Origin: Anaerocolumna jejuensis DSM 15929
GTDB lineage: Bacteria > Bacillota > Clostridia > Lachnospirales > Lachnospiraceae
Reading direction: 5' to 3'
Assembly: GCF_900142215.1 (NCBI RefSeq)
Contig: NZ_FRAC01000008.1
Location: forward strand, 231,028 to 295,027
DNA: 64,000 nucleotides
Part shown: piece after piece, positions 50,163 to 58,283 of the stretch
How the letters are laid out: each line of letters begins with the position of its first letter
How positions within the stretch are numbered: position 1 is the first letter of the stretch
Notes under the pieces: model-generated
What the model saw: only the letters and a program-made list of their open reading frames with translations
Databases searched by the model: none
What the model was told of the DNA's origin: nothing
Program-made: the position numbers and the translations under genes

Positions 50163-52685
50163 TTACATTAAAGTTGAAAATAGATTTAATACCTTTTGAT
50201 GAACCTTTAAATACCATGGACGTGCTTTCCATTCCTCATAGGTTATCTCTTTGCTGATGTCCATTGTACCTACCAGATCTTCCTTTATTCCATTAATGAC
50301 TTCTCTGTCGCACATCCATAAGCCGCACTCATAATGCAGGAAAAAGCTCCTGTAGTCCATATTAATGGTTCCTACAATACCGCAGTCTTCATTAATAATA
50401 GTCTTGGCATGTATAAAGCCGGGTGTATATTCATAGATTTTGACGCCGCCTTCCAGTAACTGCCCGTAATTAAAGTTGGTAAGCTTCTTGACATTCTTCT
50501 TATCGGGAATATTAGGCGTTATAATCCTAACGTCAATACCGCTCTGGGCAGCTTCAATCAGTGACTGTTTCATATCATCCTCAATTACCAGGTAGGGTGT
50601 TGTGATATATACGAACTTCTTCGCATAATGGATAATCTGCTTATAAATACTCTCAATGGGATTATTGGGTCTGTTGGCCGGGCCGTCAGAAATCACATGA
50701 CAGTATACTTCATTTTCAGGAAATACCTTTGTGGGACGGTAAGGGGTATAATCCATCCATTCCCCGCTTCTGCAAATCTCCCACATCTGCAAAAAGGTCA
50801 CCGTAAGTCCCCATACGGAATCACCTTCCACCCTGACAGCATTATCCTTCCACTTGCCAAAGCGCTCAATCAGGTTCACATATTCGTCCGCAAGGTTCAT
50901 ACCGCCGGTATATCCGATATTACCGTCAATTACAAGGATCTTCTGATGGCTGCGGTAATTCATATACAGCTTATCCGTATACCTGTGAATGGGGTTAAAT
51001 ACGGCTGTCTGTATTCCCTCTGCTTCAAGATTCCTCCTGAAGTTCTTGGAGGTACGAAGGGAAGCACCGAAATCGTCATACATAAACCGGATTTCCAAGC
51101 CTTCACTTCTTTTTTGGAGAAGGAGCTTTCGCATTCTCTCCCATAACACCCCTTCACCTACTATAAAGAAATTAATGAAGATGAAATGCTTTGCCTCTTC
51201 AATATCCTGAAAAATTGCTTCAAAGGTATCCTCTCCCATTGGATAATAGGATATCCGGTTATTTTTAAATAAGGGGAAATTCTGTGACTCCATATACCTT
51301 GACATTCTGCTCTTTGTCGGGTACTTCTTTGCATAAGCCTCTGCTGTATCGGCGTCATAGCTTAAAAAGGTATTTCCATGCTCAATGCATGTCAGTATCT
51401 TTTTTTCAATTTTCTTAGTGGAACCTGATTTGCCCCAAAGGGCGTACATAATATGTCCGGTCGCCGGAAGCAGGAGTACAATGCAGATCCATGCTATTTT
51501 ATAGGAAGAATTCCGATTGTCATTTACCAAGCCTACTATTATAAAAATACTTGCGATTTCAATGAAAAGATAGATATAAACACCGGAGCCGCTAAGCCAG
51601 TATCCCAGTACAGCTATAATTGCCAACTGGATAAGAACCAGCAAGCCCACCAAAGAAACCCTCAAAAAACCGCTTAAATAGCTTTTCGTGGTGCCGATTA
51701 ATTTCTCATTTGTACTCATATCTAACCACCTGAAATTTCTTTCTTCCTTCCTGCTCTTATTCTCCGCACTCTGAACTTCACTGCCGGCATTTAAGGACAC
51801 TGCTTCTTTTCTATTCAGCCTTCTTACTATCTGCAAATCCGGGAATGCCCTTAACAGACGTCTCTGTACATGGCTGGCTGTGCCTGACATAGTCTGCAGC
51901 TTAGCAATATATTCCCTGATCTGATGCTCCACTTCCTGTCTTAGATTCTTAAAATCAAAATCCATCTGGTTACGGTTGCGTTCCAAAAGTTTTTCTTTAT
52001 TATCATCCATGAACTGCCTTATCTTATCGGGCAATTCAAAAATCCTGTATCCGGCCAGCTTCTTTTTAAGCTCTTCCTTTGTTTCATAAATCCTCGTATT
52101 TTCAATATAATCGCTGAATTCATCCTTAAGGCGCAGCATTTCGGCAAATATCTTATCCATCTTCAAGGTCTGAACAACGGTTATCCATGTATCTATTATA
52201 AACAGGATGGATATAATGGATACGGCACAAATGCCTGCAATTCTTGGAATAATATCAAAAAGCCTGACAACTCTTGGCTGGAGAATTTCAATTACTAATA
52301 AGGACATAACTCCCCAGACAGATGCTGATAGCAGGCAGATTCTTCCCTGAATATTTAAACGCCTGCTGCTGTAATCCCACCATCTTGCATGAAAAAGCAC
52401 TTCCATAATCCAGGAAGTGAAATACTCTAAAACACTGGCAAGTATCATCCCACCAAAAAAAATGACCGGATAGACGCCTCTTACCTGCCAGAAGGATATG
52501 TATATCAAGGTAGCTCCCACACCATAAATAGGAATTACAGGACCATTCAGAAATCCCCTGTTAACAAAAGAACCTTTTCTGACAGACACCAGTGTACTTT
52601 CATAAATCCATCCGATTATAGAATAAAGAAAAAAATTATAAATGACATCCAATAACTCAACACCAAAAATAGTAACATTCAACAT
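50163..52685 (-). CDS. Cardiolipin synthase with N-terminal CmpB-type membrane domain
   Basis: An ~840-residue fusion. Residues ~1-200 match the ABC_trans_CmpB-type membrane family ('LYSIIGWIYESTLVSVR', 'GFLNGPVIPIYGVGATLIY', five or six membrane segments). A linker with coiled-coil tendency follows. From ~residue 320 a complete cardiolipin synthase begins: two membrane segments, then two phospholipase-D motifs 'HQKILVIDGNIGYTGG' and 'HAKTIINEDCGIVGT'. The join is in frame with no stop. The start is unclear: GGTGG favours ATG at 52685; ATG at 52703 is the alternative. Confidence 0.85.
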   Translation of the reverse strand: MLNVTIFGVELLDVIYNFFLYSIIGWIYESTLVSVRKGSFVNRGFLNGPVIPIYGVGATLIYISFWQVRGVYPVIFFGGMILASVLEYFTSWIMEVLFHARWWDYSSRRLNIQGRICLLSASVWGVMSLLVIEILQPRVVRLFDIIPRIAGICAVSIISILFIIDTWITVVQTLKMDKIFAEMLRLKDEFSDYIENTRIYETKEELKKKLAGYRIFELPDKIRQFMDDNKEKLLERNRNQMDFDFKNLRQEVEHQIREYIAKLQTMSGTASHVQRRLLRAFPDLQIVRRLNRKEAVSLNAGSEVQSAENKSRKEERNFRWLDMSTNEKLIGTTKSYLSGFLRVSLVGLLVLIQLAIIAVLGYWLSGSGVYIYLFIEIASIFIIVGLVNDNRNSSYKIAWICIVLLLPATGHIMYALWGKSGSTKKIEKKILTCIEHGNTFLSYDADTAEAYAKKYPTKSRMSRYMESQNFPLFKNNRISYYPMGEDTFEAIFQDIEEAKHFIFINFFIVGEGVLWERMRKLLLQKRSEGLEIRFMYDDFGASLRTSKNFRRNLEAEGIQTAVFNPIHRYTDKLYMNYRSHQKILVIDGNIGYTGGMNLADEYVNLIERFGKWKDNAVRVEGDSVWGLTVTFLQMWEICRSGEWMDYTPYRPTKVFPENEVYCHVISDGPANRPNNPIESIYKQIIHYAKKFVYITTPYLVIEDDMKQSLIEAAQSGIDVRIITPNIPDKKNVKKLTNFNYGQLLEGGVKIYEYTPGFIHAKTIINEDCGIVGTINMDYRSFFLHYECGLWMCDREVINGIKEDLVGTMDISKEITYEEWKARPWYLKVHQKVLNLFSTLM

Positions 52686-52921
52686 GGCAATCCACCCTTG
52701 CATCAATAAGTACTGCTACCATTCTAACATAACCAAATAAGAAAATATAGCCTTATTTTACTCTTCTGCCTTCTAAATCCTACTTGTAAACCAGCATTCT
52801 TATGATAAAATAATTACAATAATAAAATTATTATGGCCTTTAACAGAAAATTTTTCACATTTTATTTTGGAAGTTTTACAAAATAATTTGTGATAGTGCA
52901 TGGTAGTTAGTGTGAAAGTTT

Positions 52922-52950
52922 TTAAAAAATTCTCACTAAAGACTTATAAT
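52922..52950 (+). promoter_or_regulatory. Putative promoter of the RNase H-like nuclease gene
   Basis: A TATAAT at 52945-52950 stands 17 bp after TTAAAA (52922-52927), 63 nt before the start codon. The -35 is poor. The 327-base gap 52686-53012 is otherwise AT-rich and should also hold the divergent cardiolipin-synthase promoter, which I could not locate. Confidence 0.45.
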
Positions 52951-53012
52951 TAATTTAAGCTATATATTGACGAAAATCCAATATGGATTGGATTTTCAGG
53001 AAAGAGGTAAAT

Positions 53013-54227
53013 ATGCAAATAAAGCAATCTTTTCTTCAAATAGAGTACACCTATCCGCTTCATGAACCATATAAAAAAGAAGAAATTCTTTACTTTGATA
53101 TCGAGACCACCGGATTTTCCCCGAAAACCTCCTATGTATATCTGATTGGCTGTATGTATTACAAGGATAATTCCTGGCAGATAACGCAATGGCTTAATGC
53201 GGAACCCCTCAGGGAATCGGAACTGCTTCTTGCATTTTCAGGTTTTCTAAAAGATTACCGGCGGATCATCCATTATAACGGCAGCGGCTTTGACATTCCT
53301 TTTTTGCAGAAGAAAGCGGCTGCTTATGGAATTTCCGACCCTTTTTCCCACTGTGAGAGCCTTGATTTGTACAAGCTGATACTGCCGCTGAAAAAGCTTC
53401 TCTCCCTGGAAAGCACTCGTCTAAAGGCAATGGAAAAATATCTGGGCCTTGAAAGAGAGGATACTTATTCCGGTGAAGAGCTTATCTCCGTTTATGCCAG
53501 CTATATAGGGAGGCTTTCCTATGAAAGGCTGGTAAGCCAGTCTTCTGCCGGAGCTGGAAAAAGCTCCTCAGGTCCAGATGCCAGTGAGCTGGAAAGCACC
53601 CTGTTACTCCATAATCTTGAAGATGTAAAAAATCTTCTTCCCCTGTCCGGCATGCTATATTTCAGAGATATTTTGGCAGAGGCATTTTTAACAGATTCCC
53701 AATTGCCCGTTTCCTTTCAATTACCCGAAGCGCAGAGCCTGGTATTGCTTACGTATCAATTGCCCTTTTCTTTTCCGGCCTCCTTCACAGTTCACTGCCC
53801 TCTGAAAGAAAGGATGTCCCTTAAGAGCGGTCTGGAAGCCATAGAGGATATGGAAATTAGGGCTGTATTTACAGGCAATACCCTGTCTCTTAAGCTCCCC
53901 CTATATAACGGCACTTTAAAATATTACCTTACTCCCCCATCCGACTACTACTATCTTCCTCTGGAGGATATGGCGGTACATAAAAGTGTGGCTCAGTATG
54001 TGGATAAGGAATACAGAAAGAAAGCAACTCCCTCCACCTGCTATTTAAAGAAGGACAGCCTGTTTGTTCCCCAGGGAGAGGCTTATCTGGAACCTGCTTT
54101 TAAAAAAAATTATGCCGATAAGATAACCTATATCGAGGCCGACAGATTAAATGCCATGACTCCCAAGGAACTTGCTGCCTTTGGCAGCGGTCTGCTTACT
54201 CTTATAAAAAATAATTACCATTTATAA
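53013..54227 (+). CDS. RNase H-like (YprB-type) exonuclease domain protein
   Basis: A 404-residue protein. The N-terminal half is a DEDD-type 3'-5' exonuclease-like fold: 'ILYFDIETTGFSP' (DxE), 'IIHYNGSGFDIPFLQKKA' and 'LLHNLEDVKNL'. This corresponds to the YprB ribonuclease_H-like domain. The C-terminal ~180 residues are beta-rich without a recognised family. The ATG at 52983 lacks a site; GAGGTAAAT precedes the ATG at 53013. It is one of few plus-strand genes, divergent from the cardiolipin synthase gene. Confidence 0.82.
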   Translation: MQIKQSFLQIEYTYPLHEPYKKEEILYFDIETTGFSPKTSYVYLIGCMYYKDNSWQITQWLNAEPLRESELLLAFSGFLKDYRRIIHYNGSGFDIPFLQKKAAAYGISDPFSHCESLDLYKLILPLKKLLSLESTRLKAMEKYLGLEREDTYSGEELISVYASYIGRLSYERLVSQSSAGAGKSSSGPDASELESTLLLHNLEDVKNLLPLSGMLYFRDILAEAFLTDSQLPVSFQLPEAQSLVLLTYQLPFSFPASFTVHCPLKERMSLKSGLEAIEDMEIRAVFTGNTLSLKLPLYNGTLKYYLTPPSDYYYLPLEDMAVHKSVAQYVDKEYRKKATPSTCYLKKDSLFVPQGEAYLEPAFKKNYADKITYIEADRLNAMTPKELAAFGSGLLTLIKNNYHL

Positions 54228-54399
54228 TTCATACATAAAAGCCGAATCACAGGTTATACTATCTTTGTTCGCTCATAAGCGTTTAGCAGTTATTAATAAA
54301 AATTATGGCTGATTTGCTGTAAATAATAAAATTTAACGTAGCGTTTATGTCAGGACCGTTCTTTAAAAGAACGTAAAAAGTCTCAGAAGGAGTTTATGT

Positions 54400-54591
54400 A
54401 TGACAAACACTAAAAATTCTAAATCTAAAAACAGTACAAAGAATAAGACAACTGGTAAGATGCAGGATGTGGCTGTCAACACAACAAACACCAGCACGGA
54501 ATCCTCTGCAAAAGACCTGCATACAATGTCTCAGACATCCGGTGTATCTTCGGATGATTCCGAGCGCAGAGACGGCCCGGGAGGAAACTAA
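54400..54591 (+). CDS. Small disordered Ser/Thr/Asn-rich protein
   Basis: A 63-residue protein preceded by AAGGAG at proper spacing and followed 47 nt later by a strong terminator, so it is very likely a real gene. The first 20 residues are Lys/Asn/Thr/Ser-rich and basic; the C-terminus is acidic then 'RRDGPGGN'. No Cys, no aromatic residue, no membrane segment. I do not recognise a family; a small spore or DNA-associated protein is only a guess. Confidence 0.6.
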   Translation: MTNTKNSKSKNSTKNKTTGKMQDVAVNTTNTSTESSAKDLHTMSQTSGVSSDDSERRDGPGGN

Positions 54592-54638
54592 ATTTCCAAC
54601 GGGAAAATAGCTTGCCTTTTATGGCAGACTAAAAATAT

Positions 54639-54666
54639 AAGACCTTCAGGGAAACCTGAAGGTCTT
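54639..54666. terminator. Bidirectional terminator
   Basis: A perfect 12-bp stem AAGACCTTCAGG/CCTGAAGGTCTT with a GAAA loop. Plus strand is followed by ATTTC; minus strand by ATATTTTTAG. It separates two convergent genes and serves both. Confidence 0.85.
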
Positions 54667-54679
54667 ATTTCATAGGTTA

Positions 54680-55309
54680 TTATGAATCCAGCTGCTTTGA
54701 ACAGGAATACTGATAAGGAGGCTCTGTCTGGATATAGTAACCATTCCTTACCTGTCCGACCCAATTCTGGAATATCGATTTCCAATCATTTTTGCTGAAA
54801 AAGCTGGTTATTGGATCCGGTACCGTAGAATCCCACTCCAATAGTAAGAACGGTCCGATGCCAAAGGACCAGATTCCATTCTGCTCAACACCTGTTTCTC
54901 TGATTAACAGCAATGGTAAACCGTATTGATAAGCCATAGCCGGTTCAATCTGTGCAAAGGGGCTTCCTTCCCAGGTCGTGCCTACCAATGGCTGGTTTAA
55001 GTTGTTTTCTATAAAGCTTACATTCCGCTGTCTTAAATTCAGCGCTACCATTCCGTAACTGGATAAAATCATCCGGCGGATATTCGTTAAGGGTGTTTCC
55101 GGATATTGTTCCGATATGGGAAGTGTTCTTGGAAATAGCAAAGCTTCCCGGATCTGCATGATTATCGCATCAACAAACATTTGCTGGACCGAATTCAATC
55201 GGCTGGGATGGCTTAAAAATACTGGAATACGGAATAAAAGACTGGATGCTTCTTTCATTAGAGCTGTTGGCTCCGTGTATTCACTATAGTTAATATTAGC
55301 TTCAATCAT
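54680..55309 (-). CDS. Protein of unknown function with a nucleotide-hydrolase-like Rossmann segment
   Basis: A 209-residue protein I cannot place firmly. 'FVDAIIMQIREALLFPRTLPISEQYP' core, 'ILSSYGMVALNLRQRNV' and 'SPFAQIEPAMAYQYGLPLLLI' follow the pattern of deoxyribosyltransferase/TIR-like folds, where a small beta strand ends in an acidic residue and 'E(I/P)..A...GKPVLLI' supplies the catalytic Glu; here Glu is in 'QIEPAMAY'. GGAGG precedes the ATG at 55309; the frame opens at 55327. Whether it degrades or binds nucleotides is inference. Confidence 0.55.
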   Translation of the reverse strand: MIEANINYSEYTEPTALMKEASSLLFRIPVFLSHPSRLNSVQQMFVDAIIMQIREALLFPRTLPISEQYPETPLTNIRRMILSSYGMVALNLRQRNVSFIENNLNQPLVGTTWEGSPFAQIEPAMAYQYGLPLLLIRETGVEQNGIWSFGIGPFLLLEWDSTVPDPITSFFSKNDWKSIFQNWVGQVRNGYYIQTEPPYQYSCSKQLDS

Positions 55310-55422
55310 GCCCTCACCTCCTTTCATAATAATTTATGATAGGAAGTTAACCTTTGTTCCATATTTCGACAGGTTTCAACGGACGGCTTTCCAATAATTC
55401 ACACTATCTTCTCCAGTGTTTC

Positions 55423-55584
55423 TCAGATGCCTGTCAGGTACATGGCGTCTAAAGCCCGGCCATATAAGCCATATCCCGGCCAGCCAGTCTCTCCCCATAT
55501 CATCCTTCCGTGATTCTGACAAACGTAGCCTTCATAATGATTTTTATGAAGAGCTTTCATAATTTCTACAATATCCAGGGAGCT
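55423..55584 (-). pseudogene. uxuA: uxuA (mannonate dehydratase) C-terminal fragment
   Basis: The frame ending at TGA 55423-55425 reads 'SLDIVEIMKALHKNHYEGYV', then 'NHGRMIWGETGWPGYGLY' and 'RALDAMYLTG', which is the C-terminus of UxuA. An in-frame TAA lies upstream and no homology precedes the fragment, so only about 50 codons remain. It sits beside uxaC and its AraC-type regulator, indicating a deletion that removed uxuA from a glucuronate cluster. It occupies part of the 379-base gap 55310-55688. Confidence 0.8.
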
Positions 55585-55622
55585 GCAGATTGAAAAATCG
55601 GCTGCTGTTCTGCTATGTATTT

Positions 55623-55659
55623 ATTGCCCTTTGACTTGCAAAAATTGCTGTGATAAAAT
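55623..55659 (+). promoter_or_regulatory. Promoter with overlapping 21-bp phased repeats (AraC-type gene)
   Basis: TTGACT (55631-55636), 17-bp spacer, TAAAAT (55654-55659). Half-sites ATTGCCCT (55623-55630) and ATTGCTGT (55644-55651) are 21 bp apart; the second lies in the promoter spacer. A regulator bound there should repress its own gene. The surrounding ~39 bp recur upstream of uxaC. Confidence 0.7.
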
Positions 55660-55688
55660 GGAGATAAATAAAATCCTTGGAGGAAATC

Positions 55689-56564
55689 ATGATTAAATCC
55701 CATATTTATTTGACCCGTCAGAAAATGCTCTCCAGTGATTATGAAATCTATTACTACTCCGATACTGAACTGGAAAAAGTCAATCTGCACCATCATGATT
55801 TTTATGAATGCTATCTCTTTTTATACGGTGATGTGTCCTATATCATAGAAGGCCGGGACTATACCCTGCGGCCGGGGGATATTATATTAATCAATACCAA
55901 GGAGCTCCACCAGCCTATTATACACAGCAAGGCAGTGTCTTATGACCGGATAGTCCTCTGGCTCAATAAGGCCTTCCTGCACGGCTTATCCTCCGAATCG
56001 TTGGATTTGAGCAGCTGCTTTGAAGCCAATGAAAAGGGCAATGTCATCAGGACAAATGTGGATAACCAGCAGAATATAAAAACACTTCTTTACAAATTAC
56101 TTCAGATGGAGGTATACGGCGGCCTGGGCAGGGAGCTGCTGTACAAAGCCTACATAACAGAGCTGCTGGTATTATTAAATACCCTGGTTTTTAAAAGCAG
56201 CACCCAGTTGGATATTGAAATAAAGAAAAGCAATTTAATTGAAGACATTATCGTATATATCAACCAGCACCTGGAAGAAGATATCCGTATTGAGGACTTA
56301 TCCGAGCTTTTTTATATCAGCAAATTTCATTTGCTCAGGGAATTCAAGAAATTTACCGGTACTACCATTCATAAATTTATCATACAAAAAAAGCTCATTC
56401 TTTCCAAGGAGCTGATACTGGCAGGAAACCCTATTACTTCTGTCTACAGCCAGTGCGGCTTCGGAGATTATTCCAACTTTTTCAGAGCCTTTAAAAATGA
56501 GTACGGGGTAACGCCAAAGCAATTTTATACCATGATGATCACTCCGTGTGAAATCCAGGAATAG
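55689..56564 (+). CDS. AraC-family transcriptional regulator
   Basis: A 291-residue regulator. The N-terminal cupin ('HHHDFYECYLFLYGDVSYIIEG' core, 'LRPGDIILINTKELHQP') should bind the effector; the C-terminal ~100 residues have two HTH motifs ('IEDLSELFYISKFHLLREFKKFTG' region, 'ITSVYSQCGFGDYSNFFRAFKNEYG' region). GGAGG is 5 nt before the ATG at 55689. It is convergent with uxaC, and shares an operator-like sequence with the uxaC promoter, so it likely controls hexuronate breakdown with glucuronate or a derivative as effector (inference). Confidence 0.9.
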   Translation: MIKSHIYLTRQKMLSSDYEIYYYSDTELEKVNLHHHDFYECYLFLYGDVSYIIEGRDYTLRPGDIILINTKELHQPIIHSKAVSYDRIVLWLNKAFLHGLSSESLDLSSCFEANEKGNVIRTNVDNQQNIKTLLYKLLQMEVYGGLGRELLYKAYITELLVLLNTLVFKSSTQLDIEIKKSNLIEDIIVYINQHLEEDIRIEDLSELFYISKFHLLREFKKFTGTTIHKFIIQKKLILSKELILAGNPITSVYSQCGFGDYSNFFRAFKNEYGVTPKQFYTMMITPCEIQE

Positions 56565-56594
56565 GAAACCCGGCTGTCTTATGGCATTGTCCGA

Positions 56595-56653
56595 AAAATC
56601 CATGAAATGCCCCCAGGGCAAAAGTCAGCCCATAGCTGCAATTCATGGATTTT
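56595..56653 (-). terminator. Convergent terminator between the AraC gene and uxaC
   Basis: A perfect 12-bp stem AAAATCCATGAA/TTCATGGATTTT with a 35-nt loop holding a smaller GC hairpin. On the minus strand it ends in TTTTTCGG, 36 nt after the uxaC stop. Confidence 0.6.
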
Positions 56654-56689
56654 GTAAAGCAGTAATAGAAAAGACTCCAAAGGTACTGC

Positions 56690-58087
56690 TTATTCCTTTA
56701 TAGCCAGATATCTAATAATGTTCTTATAGCAAATTCCTTCCACTATTTCTTTCAGGACCTTCTCGTCCTTCCCGAATTCGCCGTTATCCACTAAGCCCCC
56801 GATATAGCTGCAGAGAATCCTCCTGAAATAATCATGTCTTACATAGGAGAGAAAGCTTCTGGAATCCGTCAGCATTCCTGTAAATTCTGCCAGCATTCCC
56901 TGGCTGGCAATGGTTTTCAGATGCGTGAGGATTCCCTCCTTATGATCACAGAACCACCAGGCCGGTCCAAACTGGATTTTACCGGGGATTCCTCCCTCCG
57001 TAAAGCAATGGGGCAAGGAAGCCAGTACCAGATTATCCTTCGGATTCAGGTTATACAGCACCATTTTCGGAAGTCCGCCCTTCTTTTCCATCTCATTCAG
57101 AAGATGAACCAGGGGGTCTGTAATTTCAAAATCATTCATGATATCAAAACCGGCATCCACGCCAAGCTTCTTATGCATGAGCTCGTTAGCATTCCGGTAT
57201 GCTCCGATATGAAGCTGCATGACCCAGCCAGCCTTTTTATATTCTGCGGCAAGAAGTATCAGAGTATACAACTTGTATTTTTCTGCCTCTTCCTTCGAAA
57301 TCTCTTTACCAAGCAGGAATTTTCGGAATATTTCTTCGGCCTCCTGACAGGAAACAGGCTCAAACTGAAGACTTTCAATGGAATGATCGGACATCCTGCA
57401 GCCGGCTTCTTTGAAAAAGCGGATTCTCTCCTGCAATACGGAAATCAGGTCTGAATAACAGGTAATCTCCTTCCCCCCTGTCTTGCCAAGCTTGTCTATA
57501 TACTCCTTAAAATCCGGCTTTCGGATATTTAAGGCTTTGTCCGGACGAAAGGCGGGCAATACCCTGAATCCCAAGTCTGCTTTCCCAGCCAGCTGCTTAT
57601 GGTATTCCAGGCCGTCAATGGGGTCATCCGTTGTACAAATAAGCTCAACCTTTGCTTTCCGAATCATTGTTACAGGAGACAGCTTCTCTCTGTCTATGGT
57701 TTCCTTGCATAAGTGGTATATTCTTTCGGCATTTTCTTCCCTCAGGATTTCACTTATGCCAAAGTAGGTCTTAAGCTCCATATTTGCCCAGTGATATAAA
57801 GGGCTGCCTATAAGCCTTTCACAGACCTTTGCCCAGGCTTTGAACTTATCCAGCCCCCCAGCCTCTCCCGTTATCAGCTCTTCCTTTACTCCTGCATAGC
57901 GCATGGCCCTCCATTTGTAATGGTCATGCTCCAGCCAAAGGGATGTAATATCCGTAAATACCCTGTCTTCACAGATTTCCCGGGCGGACAGATGGCAATG
58001 GTAATCATAAATCGGTGCATCCTTTGCAATGTCTTTATATAAATGCCCGGCTGTTTCCCCTTCCAGTAAAAAATTTTCTTCCAGCAT
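56690..58087 (-). CDS. uxaC: Glucuronate/galacturonate isomerase (uronate isomerase)
   Basis: A 465-residue amidohydrolase-fold isomerase converting D-glucuronate to fructuronate and galacturonate to tagaturonate. The metal-site 'YDYHCHLSAREI' (HxH), 'EHDHYKWRAMR', 'CTTDDPIDGLEYH' and 'GPAWWFCDHKEG' are all family motifs; normal length. GGAGG precedes the ATG. Its usual partner uxuA is only a fragment 1.1 kb away, so downstream steps must be encoded elsewhere. Confidence 0.95.
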   Translation of the reverse strand: MLEENFLLEGETAGHLYKDIAKDAPIYDYHCHLSAREICEDRVFTDITSLWLEHDHYKWRAMRYAGVKEELITGEAGGLDKFKAWAKVCERLIGSPLYHWANMELKTYFGISEILREENAERIYHLCKETIDREKLSPVTMIRKAKVELICTTDDPIDGLEYHKQLAGKADLGFRVLPAFRPDKALNIRKPDFKEYIDKLGKTGGKEITCYSDLISVLQERIRFFKEAGCRMSDHSIESLQFEPVSCQEAEEIFRKFLLGKEISKEEAEKYKLYTLILLAAEYKKAGWVMQLHIGAYRNANELMHKKLGVDAGFDIMNDFEITDPLVHLLNEMEKKGGLPKMVLYNLNPKDNLVLASLPHCFTEGGIPGKIQFGPAWWFCDHKEGILTHLKTIASQGMLAEFTGMLTDSRSFLSYVRHDYFRRILCSYIGGLVDNGEFGKDEKVLKEIVEGICYKNIIRYLAIKE

Positions 58088-58129
58088 GTTATACCTCCGA
58101 TAATATATGATTTTATAATTGATACTCTA

Positions 58130-58194
58130 ATTATAGCAAATGTATATTGCTCATAGTATGTGTTTATTGCTGTTTTACTTGTAGAAATTGCTGT
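58130..58194 (-). promoter_or_regulatory. uxaC promoter with phased AraC-type half-sites
   Basis: TATAAT at 58130-58135 lacks a good -35 (TACTAT at 17 bp). Half-sites ATTGCTGT lie at 58166-58173 and 58187-58194 (21 bp apart), and a third, ATTGCTCA, at 58146-58153, 20 bp further. The two full sites sit just upstream of the weak -35, as expected for an activator. The ~39 bp at 58158-58196 match the region before the AraC gene at about 33 positions. Confidence 0.7.
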
Positions 58195-58283
58195 GTAGGC
58201 CTGCCGGTTCCATCTATTAAAAGCTGATAGAAATACAGGCATAAAAACAGGTTCACATTACTGTTCTTATGCCATGACGACTA

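Noticed and set aside
50628..51146. 172-codon plus-strand frame inside the cardiolipin synthase gene
   Set aside because: Antisense shadow over the conserved HKD-motif region; no ribosome site or homology.
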